A stretch of 64,000 bases of DNA from an uncultured Lachnospiraceae bacterium (GTDB lineage Bacteria; Bacillota; Clostridia; Lachnospirales; Lachnospiraceae): the NCBI GenBank assembly GCA_910579805.1, contig CAJTWM010000008.1, positions 1 through 64,000 on the forward strand. The letters run 5' to 3'. How positions within the stretch are numbered: the stretch's first letter is position 1; each line of letters opens with the position of its first letter. Below the pieces are notes generated by a model, which was not told the origin of the DNA, did not search any database, and worked only from the letters and a program-made list of their open reading frames with translations. Of this stretch, positions 43,451 through 51,528 are shown piece after piece. The position numbers and the translations under genes were made by a program.

Positions 43451-43720
43451 GGATAATCGGTCATATCCGCGGTACCACCCGCATTGGGAAACATCTTCCC
43501 CGCTCTAACACTTAACGCGTGCCTACGTTCTGCCCTAGCAGGACCCCGTATGCTTTTCGTTATCGATCTTTCCTAACGATACCGCACTCTCATCCTGTTC
43601 AAACAGACTGCTCCGGAGCGTTCCCTTTATCACTTCCCGCAAACGGCGCTCTCAGTCGGTGACGCCGTATTCCTGTCGCTTTCCGTAACAAGAGTCTCCT
43701 TCACTGCATTTTGTTAAAGT
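43451..43720 (-). ncRNA. T-box riboswitch leader of aspS-gatCAB
   Basis: The minus strand carries the T-box signature GGGTGGTACCGCG (at about 43467-43480) after a long structured leader with stem I and its distal loop. Uncharged tRNA pairs with the specifier and with the T-box bulge, which prevents termination. I could not fix the specifier codon; aspartate or asparagine is expected from the operon. The fold should be computed to decide. Confidence 0.93.
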
Positions 43721-43722
43721 AG

Positions 43723-43751
43723 ATAATAACACAAGTTTTTCAGAATAGCAA
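43723..43751 (-). promoter_or_regulatory. Promoter of the T-box operon
   Basis: TTGCTA (43746-43751) and TATTAT (43723-43728) are separated by 17 bases on the minus strand, just ahead of the leader. Confidence 0.65.
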
Positions 43752-43821
43752 GAAAATTTTCGGAAAATGCAATTCGAAAATGCAATGCATTCTATTGTGA
43801 TAAGTGTTTCAAAGTTATCTT

Positions 43822-44487
43822 CTATTTACAGGCAATATAAATATCCATATCCCCATCGGTTTCAAAGCAGGGGATAACATCTTTTTCCGTATGTTCCAGA
43901 CCGTTCACGCGCATATATTCCATAAGCGTTTTATAGCCGTTTGGAATGGTCACAAAAGGATTTTCATAGGGCGTTTCAATGTGTATTGCCGCATACTTGT
44001 GTTCCGCCTGCTCGTGTATTTCCATGTCAGGAGGGACGATCCCGTCAGGCAGTATCCATGCCGCTTCATATCCATGCATATTGAAAACATTGATCTGTTC
44101 CTGTGACACATTTGGAAAATCCCAGCCAATGAAGCGGGGATTCTCCACGCCGCAGCTACGGGCAATGTGAAATATCCTGTCGATAGCGTCCCCCTCCGGA
44201 TTGGAGCTTATGACAGCATATTTTATATATCGGAAAGCAGGAACGGTTTCCACGCGCAAATTGGTATACGCTTTACCACAATCAATCATATCATCCCTGA
44301 ACAAGTTGTCCAGCGAACAATTAAAAAAACTGCAAAGCGCAATCGCCTTGTCTATTTCAGGCTGTGCCGTATCCAGCTCCCATTTTGATATAGTCTGACG
44401 GCTGATGTTGATTTTTTCAGCTAACTCCTCCTGTGTCATATTTCCTTTCAGATGTCTTAAAAACTGTAAATTTTTTCCAAAGCTCAT
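43822..44487 (-). CDS. XRE-family regulator with GyrI-like effector domain
   Basis: The 221-residue protein has an N-terminal HTH (LRHLKGNMTQEELAEKINISRQTISKWE) and a C-terminal domain with the GyrI-like small-molecule binding shape. That domain runs from RYIKYAVISSNPEG through FPNVSQEQINVFNMHGYEAAWILPDG to HKYAAIHIETPYENPF. Such domains bind drugs or metabolites, so this is likely a ligand-responsive repressor. The start at 44487 follows AAGGAGA. No operator or target is evident. Confidence 0.85.
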   Translation of the reverse strand: MSFGKNLQFLRHLKGNMTQEELAEKINISRQTISKWELDTAQPEIDKAIALCSFFNCSLDNLFRDDMIDCGKAYTNLRVETVPAFRYIKYAVISSNPEGDAIDRIFHIARSCGVENPRFIGWDFPNVSQEQINVFNMHGYEAAWILPDGIVPPDMEIHEQAEHKYAAIHIETPYENPFVTIPNGYKTLMEYMRVNGLEHTEKDVIPCFETDGDMDIYIACK

Positions 44488-44639
44488 AAAAAATCTCCTT
44501 TTTGTTTTCCTGCGCCGCGTCGCATTATCAGTATAGTATTTTCCCTGGCAGACGGCAACCAATCAAACTGCGCATATTTTGGAGATTGCGCAACTTCAAA
44601 GTGCGGAGAAGACATTGATACCCAAATCTGCCATACACC

Positions 44640-44702
44640 CTGACTCCCATATGCCCGCTGAAGCGGGCATACAAATCAGGATCGTGAAATTTTATATTTC
44701 AC
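44640..44702 (-). repeat. Double hairpin of the TGATTTG family, after the VWA gene
   Basis: On the minus strand the element has GTGAAATATAAAATTTCAC (first stem), GATCCTGATTTGTATG, then GCCCGCTTCAGCGGGC (second stem) and ATATGGGAGT. It is nearly the same as the element at 59041. No strong U-tract follows. Confidence 0.75.
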
Positions 44703-44726
44703 GCTGTCCCTTCAAATGGAAGGTTA

Positions 44727-46403
44727 TTATTTTGACATTTTGATCAATCTCCGTACCAGATCATAAAATTCGTCTTTATATTCATCCTCTTCTATATCCA
44801 GTTTTTTTAACACGGATTTCACATGTTCCAGACTCCCGTTCCCCTTATAATCGCTGTCCGTCACTACCAGCCCAAATTCTGCCGCCGCCGCTGCAAACTG
44901 CCAGTCTTGGGAAGGTTCCTCTGTAAAAGAACTGTCGTCTACCGGATATTGCAGTAAAATGCTTTCGTCCCCATCCGGCTCTTTGTATCTGATATTGACC
45001 GTAAGCCACTCCGGACTTCCCGTCGTAACGGTCTGGCTGTATTTTAAAGAATGCTCCGCGTCTTCCCCTTCTTTTGCAGGTACGATCTCATACAGGGCGG
45101 TTACGGTATGGCCCGCGCCGATCTCTCCCGCGTCTTTTTTATCGTCTTCAAAATCCTGTGCGTCCAACATCCGGTTTTCATAACCGATCAGTCGGTATTC
45201 GCTTACCTTTTCAGGATTAAATTCTACCTGAAGCTTCACGTCCTTTGCCACCGTGACAAGCGTAGCCCCCATTTCTTCCACCAGTACCTTCTTGGCTTCC
45301 TGCACGGAATCTATGTAAGCATAATTTCCGTTTCCGTTATCTGCAAGCGCCTCCATCTTGTTATCCTTGATATTTCCGGTTCCAAAACCAAGAACAGTCA
45401 GGTATACTCCGCTTTCCCGCTTTTCTTCGATCAGATCGGTCAACTCGCTTTCCGACGTCTGGCCCACATTCAGATCCCCATCCGTTGCAAGGATCACCCG
45501 GTTATTTCCGCCTTCAATAAAATATTCCCCGGCGATCTCATAGGCTGTTTGTATCCCTCTGCCGCCGTTGGTGCTTCCGCTTGCCGTAAGGCTGTCTAAT
45601 ACTTCCATGATCTGCTCCGTATGATCGCCCGGTTCGCCTTCCAAAAGCACCTGATCTTCTCCCGCATAGGTCACGATCGAAACCCGGTCTTTTTCCGTCA
45701 GATTCTCCGCCAACATACCGAACGCCCTCTGCAGAAGCGGCAATTTGTCGCTGTCGCTCATGGATCCGGATACATCCAATAAAAAGACAAGATTTGCCCC
45801 GCCGCTTTCCGAAAAGTCAATTTCCTCGCTCTTTAATCCGATTGCCAGCAGCTTATGGCCTTCCTGCCACGGACAGTCGCCGATCTGCGTAGTCACGCCA
45901 AAAGGTTCTCCATCCTTTGGCAGACGATAGTCATAGTCAAAATAATTCAATATCTCTTCTACTCTGACTGCCCCCGCCGGTATGTCCTCCAACCCGTAAC
46001 CATTATCGATCATTCTCCTTAAATTACTGTAAGACGCCGTATCCACATCCGCCGAAAAAGTGGAAAGGGGCGTCACGGACGCTTTCGCAAAGCCCATTTC
46101 CTTCTGTGCGCTGTATTCCTCCGTGTTAAACTCTTCCTCATATTCCGCCTCATAGCCGCCGTCGAAAGAATCTTCCGCTATGGAATAGCTGTTACCGGCA
46201 TTTCCGCCCTCCGCCAGCGGCGCGTCATTTTCATAATATACGTCCGCATAGATATCCTCCGCCGCCATGCCGTTCTCCATATTACCGCCGGAAGACTCCA
46301 TCCCTGCCGGAGTAGTCCCGTCTGACTTTGCCTTTCCGCAGCCCGTAAGCATTGCCGCTAATAAAATTCCCGTTAACCACCTTTTCCCTGTTATCTTTTT
46401 CAT
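44727..46403 (-). CDS. Secreted von Willebrand factor A lipoprotein
   Basis: The 558-residue protein has a lipoprotein signal (MKKITGKRWLTGILLAAMLTGC, lipidated Cys near 22), an acidic low-complexity linker, and a VWA domain at about 195-365. The metal-ion site DVSGSMSDSD is intact, with ATDGDLNVG as a further metal-loop region. The N-terminal segment TPLSTFSADVDTASYSNLRRMI and the C-terminal part are typical of the YfbK-type VWA family. It follows the ECF sigma and anti-sigma-like genes; the three may form one envelope-response unit. Confidence 0.92.
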   Translation of the reverse strand: MKKITGKRWLTGILLAAMLTGCGKAKSDGTTPAGMESSGGNMENGMAAEDIYADVYYENDAPLAEGGNAGNSYSIAEDSFDGGYEAEYEEEFNTEEYSAQKEMGFAKASVTPLSTFSADVDTASYSNLRRMIDNGYGLEDIPAGAVRVEEILNYFDYDYRLPKDGEPFGVTTQIGDCPWQEGHKLLAIGLKSEEIDFSESGGANLVFLLDVSGSMSDSDKLPLLQRAFGMLAENLTEKDRVSIVTYAGEDQVLLEGEPGDHTEQIMEVLDSLTASGSTNGGRGIQTAYEIAGEYFIEGGNNRVILATDGDLNVGQTSESELTDLIEEKRESGVYLTVLGFGTGNIKDNKMEALADNGNGNYAYIDSVQEAKKVLVEEMGATLVTVAKDVKLQVEFNPEKVSEYRLIGYENRMLDAQDFEDDKKDAGEIGAGHTVTALYEIVPAKEGEDAEHSLKYSQTVTTGSPEWLTVNIRYKEPDGDESILLQYPVDDSSFTEEPSQDWQFAAAAAEFGLVVTDSDYKGNGSLEHVKSVLKKLDIEEDEYKDEFYDLVRRLIKMSK

Positions 46404-46513
46404 AATTCCTCCCGTCTGCGTATGAACCATACGCCTGTCAATCCTGGATTATCCTCCCTGTTTTCAGCATTTTTTCATGCTGTTAACTAAGATACGGATT
46501 TGCCTGCCAAAAT

Positions 46514-47308
46514 TTATGGGAGTAAATTGATTTTTTTTACAAAATATTCTTCTTTGGATATCCGCTCTAAAACCGCCTCATACTCTTCTCCTTCTTTCAG
46601 CGTACTGTCTCTCATACCCTCCGTATCCCCGCTGACATAGACGAAGATTTCCGTCCCTTCCTTCCTTTGTTCTTCCGGCGGCGCTTCTGTCTGCTCTTCC
46701 CTATTTTCTACTACTTCTGTGACCGTACACAAATACATGGCGTCATAACCCTGCATAACGGGTTCCGTCATTTTTTCGATCCGCAACCTGACCGTAAGGA
46801 AGGGCTGTTCTTCACTGCCTGCCGCATTTTCCGCCGCTTCTCCGATTCCCTCCTGTGCCGCATCCTCTGCGGCCTGAAACTCTTTCTGCGCCGCATCCCC
46901 CGCCTCTTCTTCAAATACGTTCCAAACCGCATCCTCTGCCCCGTCTGCGGACATCAGCGCGTCTTCTGCGATTTCCGCCTCGTCCGCAGCGTCCAAAGGC
47001 GCGCCGTCCAAAAATCTGTTTTCTTCAAAAGCCATACCGTTACTGCTGTCTGCCATCATCCGATCCGATTTTCCACCGCTGCCCCAAAGGACCCGGGATA
47101 CGAAAAAGCAAAGAAAAACGGCTGCCGCCGGAACCAAAACGGCTGCCGCCTTTTTCATCGCCGTAAAAGATAGTTTTCTTCTGTCAGCCTCCCTGCCGTC
47201 GGCTCTTTCCACTCTTTTTTCCTTAAGTCCGGCTTCTATTCTGTCCCACATGTCCGGCATCTGTTCCGTTATGTAATTTCTGTACTGTTTCTCAAATTCT
47301 TTATTCAT
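46514..47308 (-). CDS. Probable membrane anti-sigma factor
   Basis: The 264-residue protein has a cytoplasmic start (MNKEFEKQYRNYITEQMPDMWDRIEAGL), one membrane helix at about 53-70 (AAAVLVPAAAVFLCFFV), and a long acidic Ala/Glu-rich extracellular region. The start overlaps the sigma-factor end by eight bases, the usual coupling of sigma and anti-sigma genes. A zinc-type anti-sigma motif (HxxxCxxC) is not visible, so the binding mode is unclear. Its extracytoplasmic half ends with a possible OB-like domain (EIFVYVSGDTEGMRD). Confidence 0.7.
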   Translation of the reverse strand: MNKEFEKQYRNYITEQMPDMWDRIEAGLKEKRVERADGREADRRKLSFTAMKKAAAVLVPAAAVFLCFFVSRVLWGSGGKSDRMMADSSNGMAFEENRFLDGAPLDAADEAEIAEDALMSADGAEDAVWNVFEEEAGDAAQKEFQAAEDAAQEGIGEAAENAAGSEEQPFLTVRLRIEKMTEPVMQGYDAMYLCTVTEVVENREEQTEAPPEEQRKEGTEIFVYVSGDTEGMRDSTLKEGEEYEAVLERISKEEYFVKKINLLP

Positions 47309-47828
47309 AGCCGCACCTCCTCAGCTTTGCCAATGCGTTCCGGTATCTCCATGTTACCGTTCCCATCGGCTGCTTTATCACGCGGGATATTTCTTGAAAA
47401 GTCAGGTCGCCCATAATTTTTAAGTTTATGATCTGCCTTTCTTTGTCGTTTAACATTTTTAACGCCTCTTCCACGGTCATTCTGCTTATGACCTGCTGCT
47501 CGGGCTGGCTTTCCCTCGTCTCTTCTTCCAAATACGCTATCTCCATCGCTTCTTCCCTGTGATATTTCCGGATATGGTCCACCGCCATATTCCTTGCCAT
47601 CACGGTAAGATAAGTGCGGTGTCCCCCGCCCGGCCTGTAGCTGTCCGCCTTTTCCCACAGTTTAATAAAAAAATCGCTCGTAATATCCTCGGCGTTCTCT
47701 TTATTTTGTACGATCCCATAGACTACGGACCAAATATAAGCCGCATAACCGTCATAGATCTCTTTTAACCCCTCTTTGTCTCCCTCCCGCATCTTTTTCA
47801 TGCAGGCGTCAAACCGTACATCCTCCAT
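47301..47828 (-). CDS. ECF-type RNA polymerase sigma factor
   Basis: The protein, about 175 residues, has sigma region 2 (YIWSVVYGIVQNKENAEDITSDFFIKLW, then YLTVMARNMAVDHIRKY) and region 4 (MLNDKERQIINLKIMGDLTFQEISRVI with PMGTVTWRYRNALAKLRR). This is the two-domain layout of ECF sigma factors that answer to envelope or stress signals. The start at 47828 was chosen because AAGGGA lies six bases ahead; one at 47846 is possible. It overlaps dapF by about 20 bases and the anti-sigma-like gene by eight. Confidence 0.92.
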   Translation of the reverse strand: MEDVRFDACMKKMREGDKEGLKEIYDGYAAYIWSVVYGIVQNKENAEDITSDFFIKLWEKADSYRPGGGHRTYLTVMARNMAVDHIRKYHREEAMEIAYLEEETRESQPEQQVISRMTVEEALKMLNDKERQIINLKIMGDLTFQEISRVIKQPMGTVTWRYRNALAKLRRCGYE

Positions 47829-48666
47829 CTTCATTCCCTTCGCCATCGAAAACCGTCTCCGCCGGTCCCGTCATAAAAATCAGATTCTTTTCTCTGTCCC
47901 ATTCGATCTCCAGTTCTCCCCCTAACAGTTCCACCGTGATCCGCTCCTCCGTAAGCCCGTTTACGATGCAGGCTGCAGCCGTGGCACAGCAGCCCGTTCC
48001 GCAGGCCAGAGTCTCTCCCGTTCCTCTTTCCCACACACGCATTTTTACCCGTTTCCTGTCTATTACCTGTACAAATTCCGTGTTGACCCGCTTGGGAAAC
48101 CGTTCATGGTTTTCGAATAACGGGCCGATCTTCTCCAAGGCAAGGCCGGAAACGTCGTTTACGAAAACGACAGCGTGTGGATTTCCCATTGACACGCATG
48201 TCATTTTATACTTCTCCCCATGAACTTCAATTTCTTCATCAATAACTTGTTCGTTATCGGATATGACAGGTATCTTCTCTGCCGACAGCTCCGGCGCTCC
48301 CATATTGACTCTTACGGTCGACACTTTTCCGTCCTTTACCGTCAGTTTTAAATACTTTACTTTTCCGAAACTGATCACGCTGATATCCGTTTTCTCCGTC
48401 AGTCCCCTGTCATATACATATTTTCCTACGCAGCGGATACCGTTCCCGCACATTTCGGCTCTGGAACCGTCCGCGTTGTACATCTCCATTTCAAAATCCG
48501 CTTCGTTTGACGGGTTGATAAAAATAACGCCGTCGCCTCCGACCCCGAAATGCCGGTCGCTGAAACGCCGTACCAATTCCGGCTTTTTATCCTGCCCGAT
48601 CTTTTCCTTAAACCCATTCACATAAATATAGTCGTTTCCGCACCCGTGCATCTTAGTAAATTTCAT
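47809..48666 (-). CDS. dapF: Diaminopimelate epimerase
   Basis: DapF converts LL- to meso-diaminopimelate for lysine and peptidoglycan. The 285-residue protein has both catalytic cysteines: EMCGNGIRC near residue 75 and ACGTGCCATAA near 220, with KMHGCGNDYIY at the start. The start at 48666 was chosen from the conserved MKFTKMHG; the ribosome site AAAGGA is about 11 bases away. Its 3' end overlaps the ECF sigma gene, so the envelope regulators may be co-transcribed with it. Confidence 0.96.
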   Translation of the reverse strand: MKFTKMHGCGNDYIYVNGFKEKIGQDKKPELVRRFSDRHFGVGGDGVIFINPSNEADFEMEMYNADGSRAEMCGNGIRCVGKYVYDRGLTEKTDISVISFGKVKYLKLTVKDGKVSTVRVNMGAPELSAEKIPVISDNEQVIDEEIEVHGEKYKMTCVSMGNPHAVVFVNDVSGLALEKIGPLFENHERFPKRVNTEFVQVIDRKRVKMRVWERGTGETLACGTGCCATAAACIVNGLTEERITVELLGGELEIEWDREKNLIFMTGPAETVFDGEGNEDGGCTV

Positions 48667-48780
48667 ATAAGATCCCATCCTTTCTGACTCTGCTTTAGAA
48701 CGTATTCCTTTCCTATAGTCTATCAGCATTTATTAATATATATAATCCTATTTCCTGCTTTTTATATGGTAAAAGATGCC

Positions 48781-49326
48781 CTAATTCATCATGGACAGTA
48801 TCATCTGCGCGGTTTCCACCATATTGGTTCCGCTGTCCATACTGCACTTTTGGATATAACGGTGCGCTTCTTCTTCCGACATATGATTCCGGCCCATTAA
48901 AATTCTTTTCGCTTCCGAAATGAGGGAGGCCTCTTCTTCATTTCGGACTTTCGGTTTTAACCGTCTTTTTTTCCTGCGTCTCTCCAGAGTATGGACCATC
49001 ATATCTACTGTATTGATCAGATCATATACCTTTAACGGCATTGTCAGCGCGATTATATCTTTTTCCACGCCGTTTCCAATGACATGGGACGAAGCGATGA
49101 GAAGCAGCTCAAATCCCTCCGGCATACAATCATGCAGCTCCGTATACATCATGTCCGTCAGTTTATATCCGCTTATCACAATACCGTCGCCCAGCCCGTC
49201 CAAATGCCCCAACGCCTGTGCGCCTGTGGTACAGACCGCCGTCACTGAAAATCCGTTTTTCATTAACAGATTTTTAATCCCTTTTGCTTCCTCCGCTTTC
49301 GGAAAGACTACTACTATGTTTGTCAC
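48781..49326 (-). CDS. ANTAR-domain RNA-binding regulator with a degenerate receiver
   Basis: The 181-residue protein has a receiver-like half (NIVVVFPKAEEAKGIKNLL) and a C-terminal ANTAR domain (EEASLISEAKRILMGRNHMSEEEAHRYIQKCSMD). ANTAR proteins bind paired hairpins to prevent termination, often in nitrogen-use genes. The usual phospho-Asp is missing: the segment reads GIVISGYKL. The usual N-terminal acidic pair is also absent. The start is a GTG with AGGGG ahead. It follows glnA by 60 bases, so control of nitrogen genes is likely, but the target RNA was not found here. Confidence 0.9.
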   Translation of the reverse strand: MTNIVVVFPKAEEAKGIKNLLMKNGFSVTAVCTTGAQALGHLDGLGDGIVISGYKLTDMMYTELHDCMPEGFELLLIASSHVIGNGVEKDIIALTMPLKVYDLINTVDMMVHTLERRRKKRRLKPKVRNEEEASLISEAKRILMGRNHMSEEEAHRYIQKCSMDSGTNMVETAQMILSMMN

Positions 49327-49386
49327 GCCGTCCCCTCTCTTTTTAGCATATTGAAGCTAAACAAGTACATGCATTAAAATTTAACA

Positions 49387-50718
49387 TTAAAATTTATACA
49401 AATATTTGTCAATTTCCCATTCTGTAACCTGCGCGCGGTAATCGTTCCATTCCCTTTTTTTCGCATCGATATACGCTTCAGCCACATGCTTTCCTAACGC
49501 GTCTTTTATAAATTCGTCCTTCTCCAGTTCCCGGACTGCTTCTATCAAAGTCCCCGGAACGGATTCAATCCCTGCTGCCGCTCTTTCCTCATTGCTCATC
49601 TCAAAAATATTACGGTCTATGCTCTTTGGCGGCTCTATTTTGTTTCTGATACCGTCCAGCCCCGCCTGCAAGCATACCGCAAGGGCAAGATAAGGATTCG
49701 CAGACGGATCCGGGCATCTTAATTCTATCCTTGTAGACTCTCCCCTTACCGAAGGAATCCTGATCAACGGACTTTTACTGGATGCGCTCCATGCAATATA
49801 AACCGGCGCATCGTATCCCGGCACCAGACGCTTGTAAGAATTGACAAGCGGATTGGTGACAGCGGTCATGCCTTTCATATGTTTCACCAGACCGCCGATA
49901 AAATAATAAGCCTCCTTACTGAGTCCGTTCCCGTCCGTCCCGTCGCTGAAAATGTTCTTTCCGTCCTTTGACAGCGACATATTGATATGCATCCCCGATC
50001 CGTTCATGCCATGCTTGGGTTTCGGCATAAAAGTCGCATGAAGTCCGTGACGCTTCGCTATTGTCTTCACTGCCAGCCGCAGCGTCATAATATTGTCGGC
50101 TGTTTTCAATGCCTCCCCATACCGAAAATCGATTTCATGCTGCGCGGGCGCGATCTCATGGTGGGAAGATTCGATCTCAAAGCCCATTTCTTCCAAGGTA
50201 AGCACCATATCGCGTCTTGCATTCTCACCGAAATCAATGGGTCCCATATCAAAATAACCTGCCTGCTCATGGGTGATCGTCGTAGGCAGCGCGTTTTCAT
50301 CCGTGTGAAATAGGAAAAACTCACACTCCGGCCCTACGTCAAAGGCGTAGCCCATTTTTTCCGCTTCTGCAATCGCCCTTTTTAAAATATATCTGGTATC
50401 CCCTTCAAAAGGCTCTCCGTTCGGGCAATACACGTCGCAGATCAACCGGGCCACCTTTCCCTGCTGGGGACGCCACGGAAAAATATTAAATGTGCTGTAA
50501 TCCGGATATAAGTACATATCGGATTCTTCCATCCGTAAAAATCCTTCCACGGAAGAACCGTCAAACATGCACCTATTGTCCAGCGCTTTTTCTAACTGAC
50601 TGGAAGTAATGGCGACATTTTTTAGTTGCCCGAAAATATCCGTAAACTGGAGACGGATAAACTCCACGTCCTCTTCCTCAACTAATTTTAAAATATCCTG
50701 TCTCGTACGATTGTTCAT
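49387..50718 (-). CDS. glnA: Glutamine synthetase type I (short form)
   Basis: GlnA makes glutamine from glutamate, ammonia and ATP. The 443-residue length and absence of the adenylylation insert mark the Firmicute alpha form. Motifs are FTDIFGQLKNVAI, MFDGSSVEGF, the metal site GPECEFFLF, the glutamate site NGSGMHINMSL, and the ATP loop region KRLVPGYDAPVYIAWS. The start at 50718 follows AAGGAGA. The C-terminus DKYLYKF resembles the tail used for feedback or regulator binding in Bacillus GlnA. It is followed by the ANTAR regulator. Confidence 0.97.
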   Translation of the reverse strand: MNNRTRQDILKLVEEEDVEFIRLQFTDIFGQLKNVAITSSQLEKALDNRCMFDGSSVEGFLRMEESDMYLYPDYSTFNIFPWRPQQGKVARLICDVYCPNGEPFEGDTRYILKRAIAEAEKMGYAFDVGPECEFFLFHTDENALPTTITHEQAGYFDMGPIDFGENARRDMVLTLEEMGFEIESSHHEIAPAQHEIDFRYGEALKTADNIMTLRLAVKTIAKRHGLHATFMPKPKHGMNGSGMHINMSLSKDGKNIFSDGTDGNGLSKEAYYFIGGLVKHMKGMTAVTNPLVNSYKRLVPGYDAPVYIAWSASSKSPLIRIPSVRGESTRIELRCPDPSANPYLALAVCLQAGLDGIRNKIEPPKSIDRNIFEMSNEERAAAGIESVPGTLIEAVRELEKDEFIKDALGKHVAEAYIDAKKREWNDYRAQVTEWEIDKYLYKF

Positions 50719-50813
50719 TTGCGCTTTTCTCCTTTTTGTTTTATATTCATTTACATATGACAATTTGGCTTTCCTGATCCGGCTTCACAAAAAACGTCGG
50801 TTTTTCTTTCATG

Positions 50814-50822
50814 ATTATAACA
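50814..50822 (-). promoter_or_regulatory. Extended -10 promoter of glnA
   Basis: TGTTATAAT on the minus strand, about 95 bases before the start codon. No clear -35 was found at 17 bases. The leader between holds no strong terminator, so an ANTAR site in it is doubtful. Confidence 0.55.
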
Positions 50823-50955
50823 AAAAAGTCTTTTCATAACTACTGACAAATTTATTAAATTCCTGTTTCCGAAATGATTTGTTTCTTTAAATTGTCATAG
50901 ATCACGATTCTTTCTAATATGTTATATAAAAGTAAATGATATGCGAGGATATTCT

Positions 50956-51429
50956 ATGAGTGCCAAAACCAAAATTGTTGTACTTCATCTGAAAGAATTG
51001 ATCTACACCGGCCTTTTTGCCGTGCTTGGGATTCTTTTTATCATACTTCTGATCATCATGTTCCTTCCAAAAGACAAGGCGCCAAAGGAGGAACCGGAAA
51101 CTACCGCCCCCGCCGAGTCCGAAACTTATGAGCCGGGCACTTATTCCACCAGTTTATCCTTAAAAAACAGTTCCGTATCGGTGGAAGTTGACGTATCTGC
51201 AACGGAAATCACCGACCTGCGACTTGTAAATATGGATGAAGCTGTCACTACTATGTATCCGTTGATCCAACCGTCCTTCGAAGATCTGACAGATCAGATA
51301 TTGGAAACTCAGAATTTGGAAGAAGTTACTTATGAAGACGAAAACCGCTATACCTATATGGTTCTTTTAAATGCCATTGAATCGGCGTTAGAGCAGGCCA
51401 AACTGGATCTTCCCAGTCAGGAAGAATGA
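50956..51429 (+). CDS. Membrane-anchored protein with FMN-binding-like outer domain
   Basis: The 157-residue protein has one membrane helix at about 17-40 (YTGLFAVLGILFIILLIIMF), a Pro/Glu/Thr linker, and an outer domain. That domain starts YEPGTYSTSLSLKNSSVSVEVDVSATEITDLRLVNMDE, which is similar in outline to FMN-binding domains. The SGAT flavin-attachment motif is absent. The start at 50956 was chosen because GAGGAT is about six bases ahead. It is divergent from glnA and followed by a strong terminator. Function is unknown. Confidence 0.75.
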   Translation: MSAKTKIVVLHLKELIYTGLFAVLGILFIILLIIMFLPKDKAPKEEPETTAPAESETYEPGTYSTSLSLKNSSVSVEVDVSATEITDLRLVNMDEAVTTMYPLIQPSFEDLTDQILETQNLEEVTYEDENRYTYMVLLNAIESALEQAKLDLPSQEE

Positions 51430-51469
51430 GAGGCTCCATAAAAATATGCGCAGATTTCAGGCGTTGTTT

Positions 51470-51528
51470 CACACAAAAAAAAGAAAGGGCAGAGAAGGGG
51501 CATCCCCACGTTTCTCTGCTCTTTCTTT
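51470..51528. terminator. Bidirectional terminator between the membrane protein and nadE
   Basis: AAAGGGCAGAGAA (51484-51496) pairs with TTCTCTGCTCTTT (51511-51523), with A- and T-runs on the two sides. It should end both convergent transcripts. Confidence 0.9.

Noticed and set aside
50719..50820. ANTAR antitermination site in the glnA leader
   Set aside because: The leader is about 95 bases and shows no pair of hairpins or terminator.
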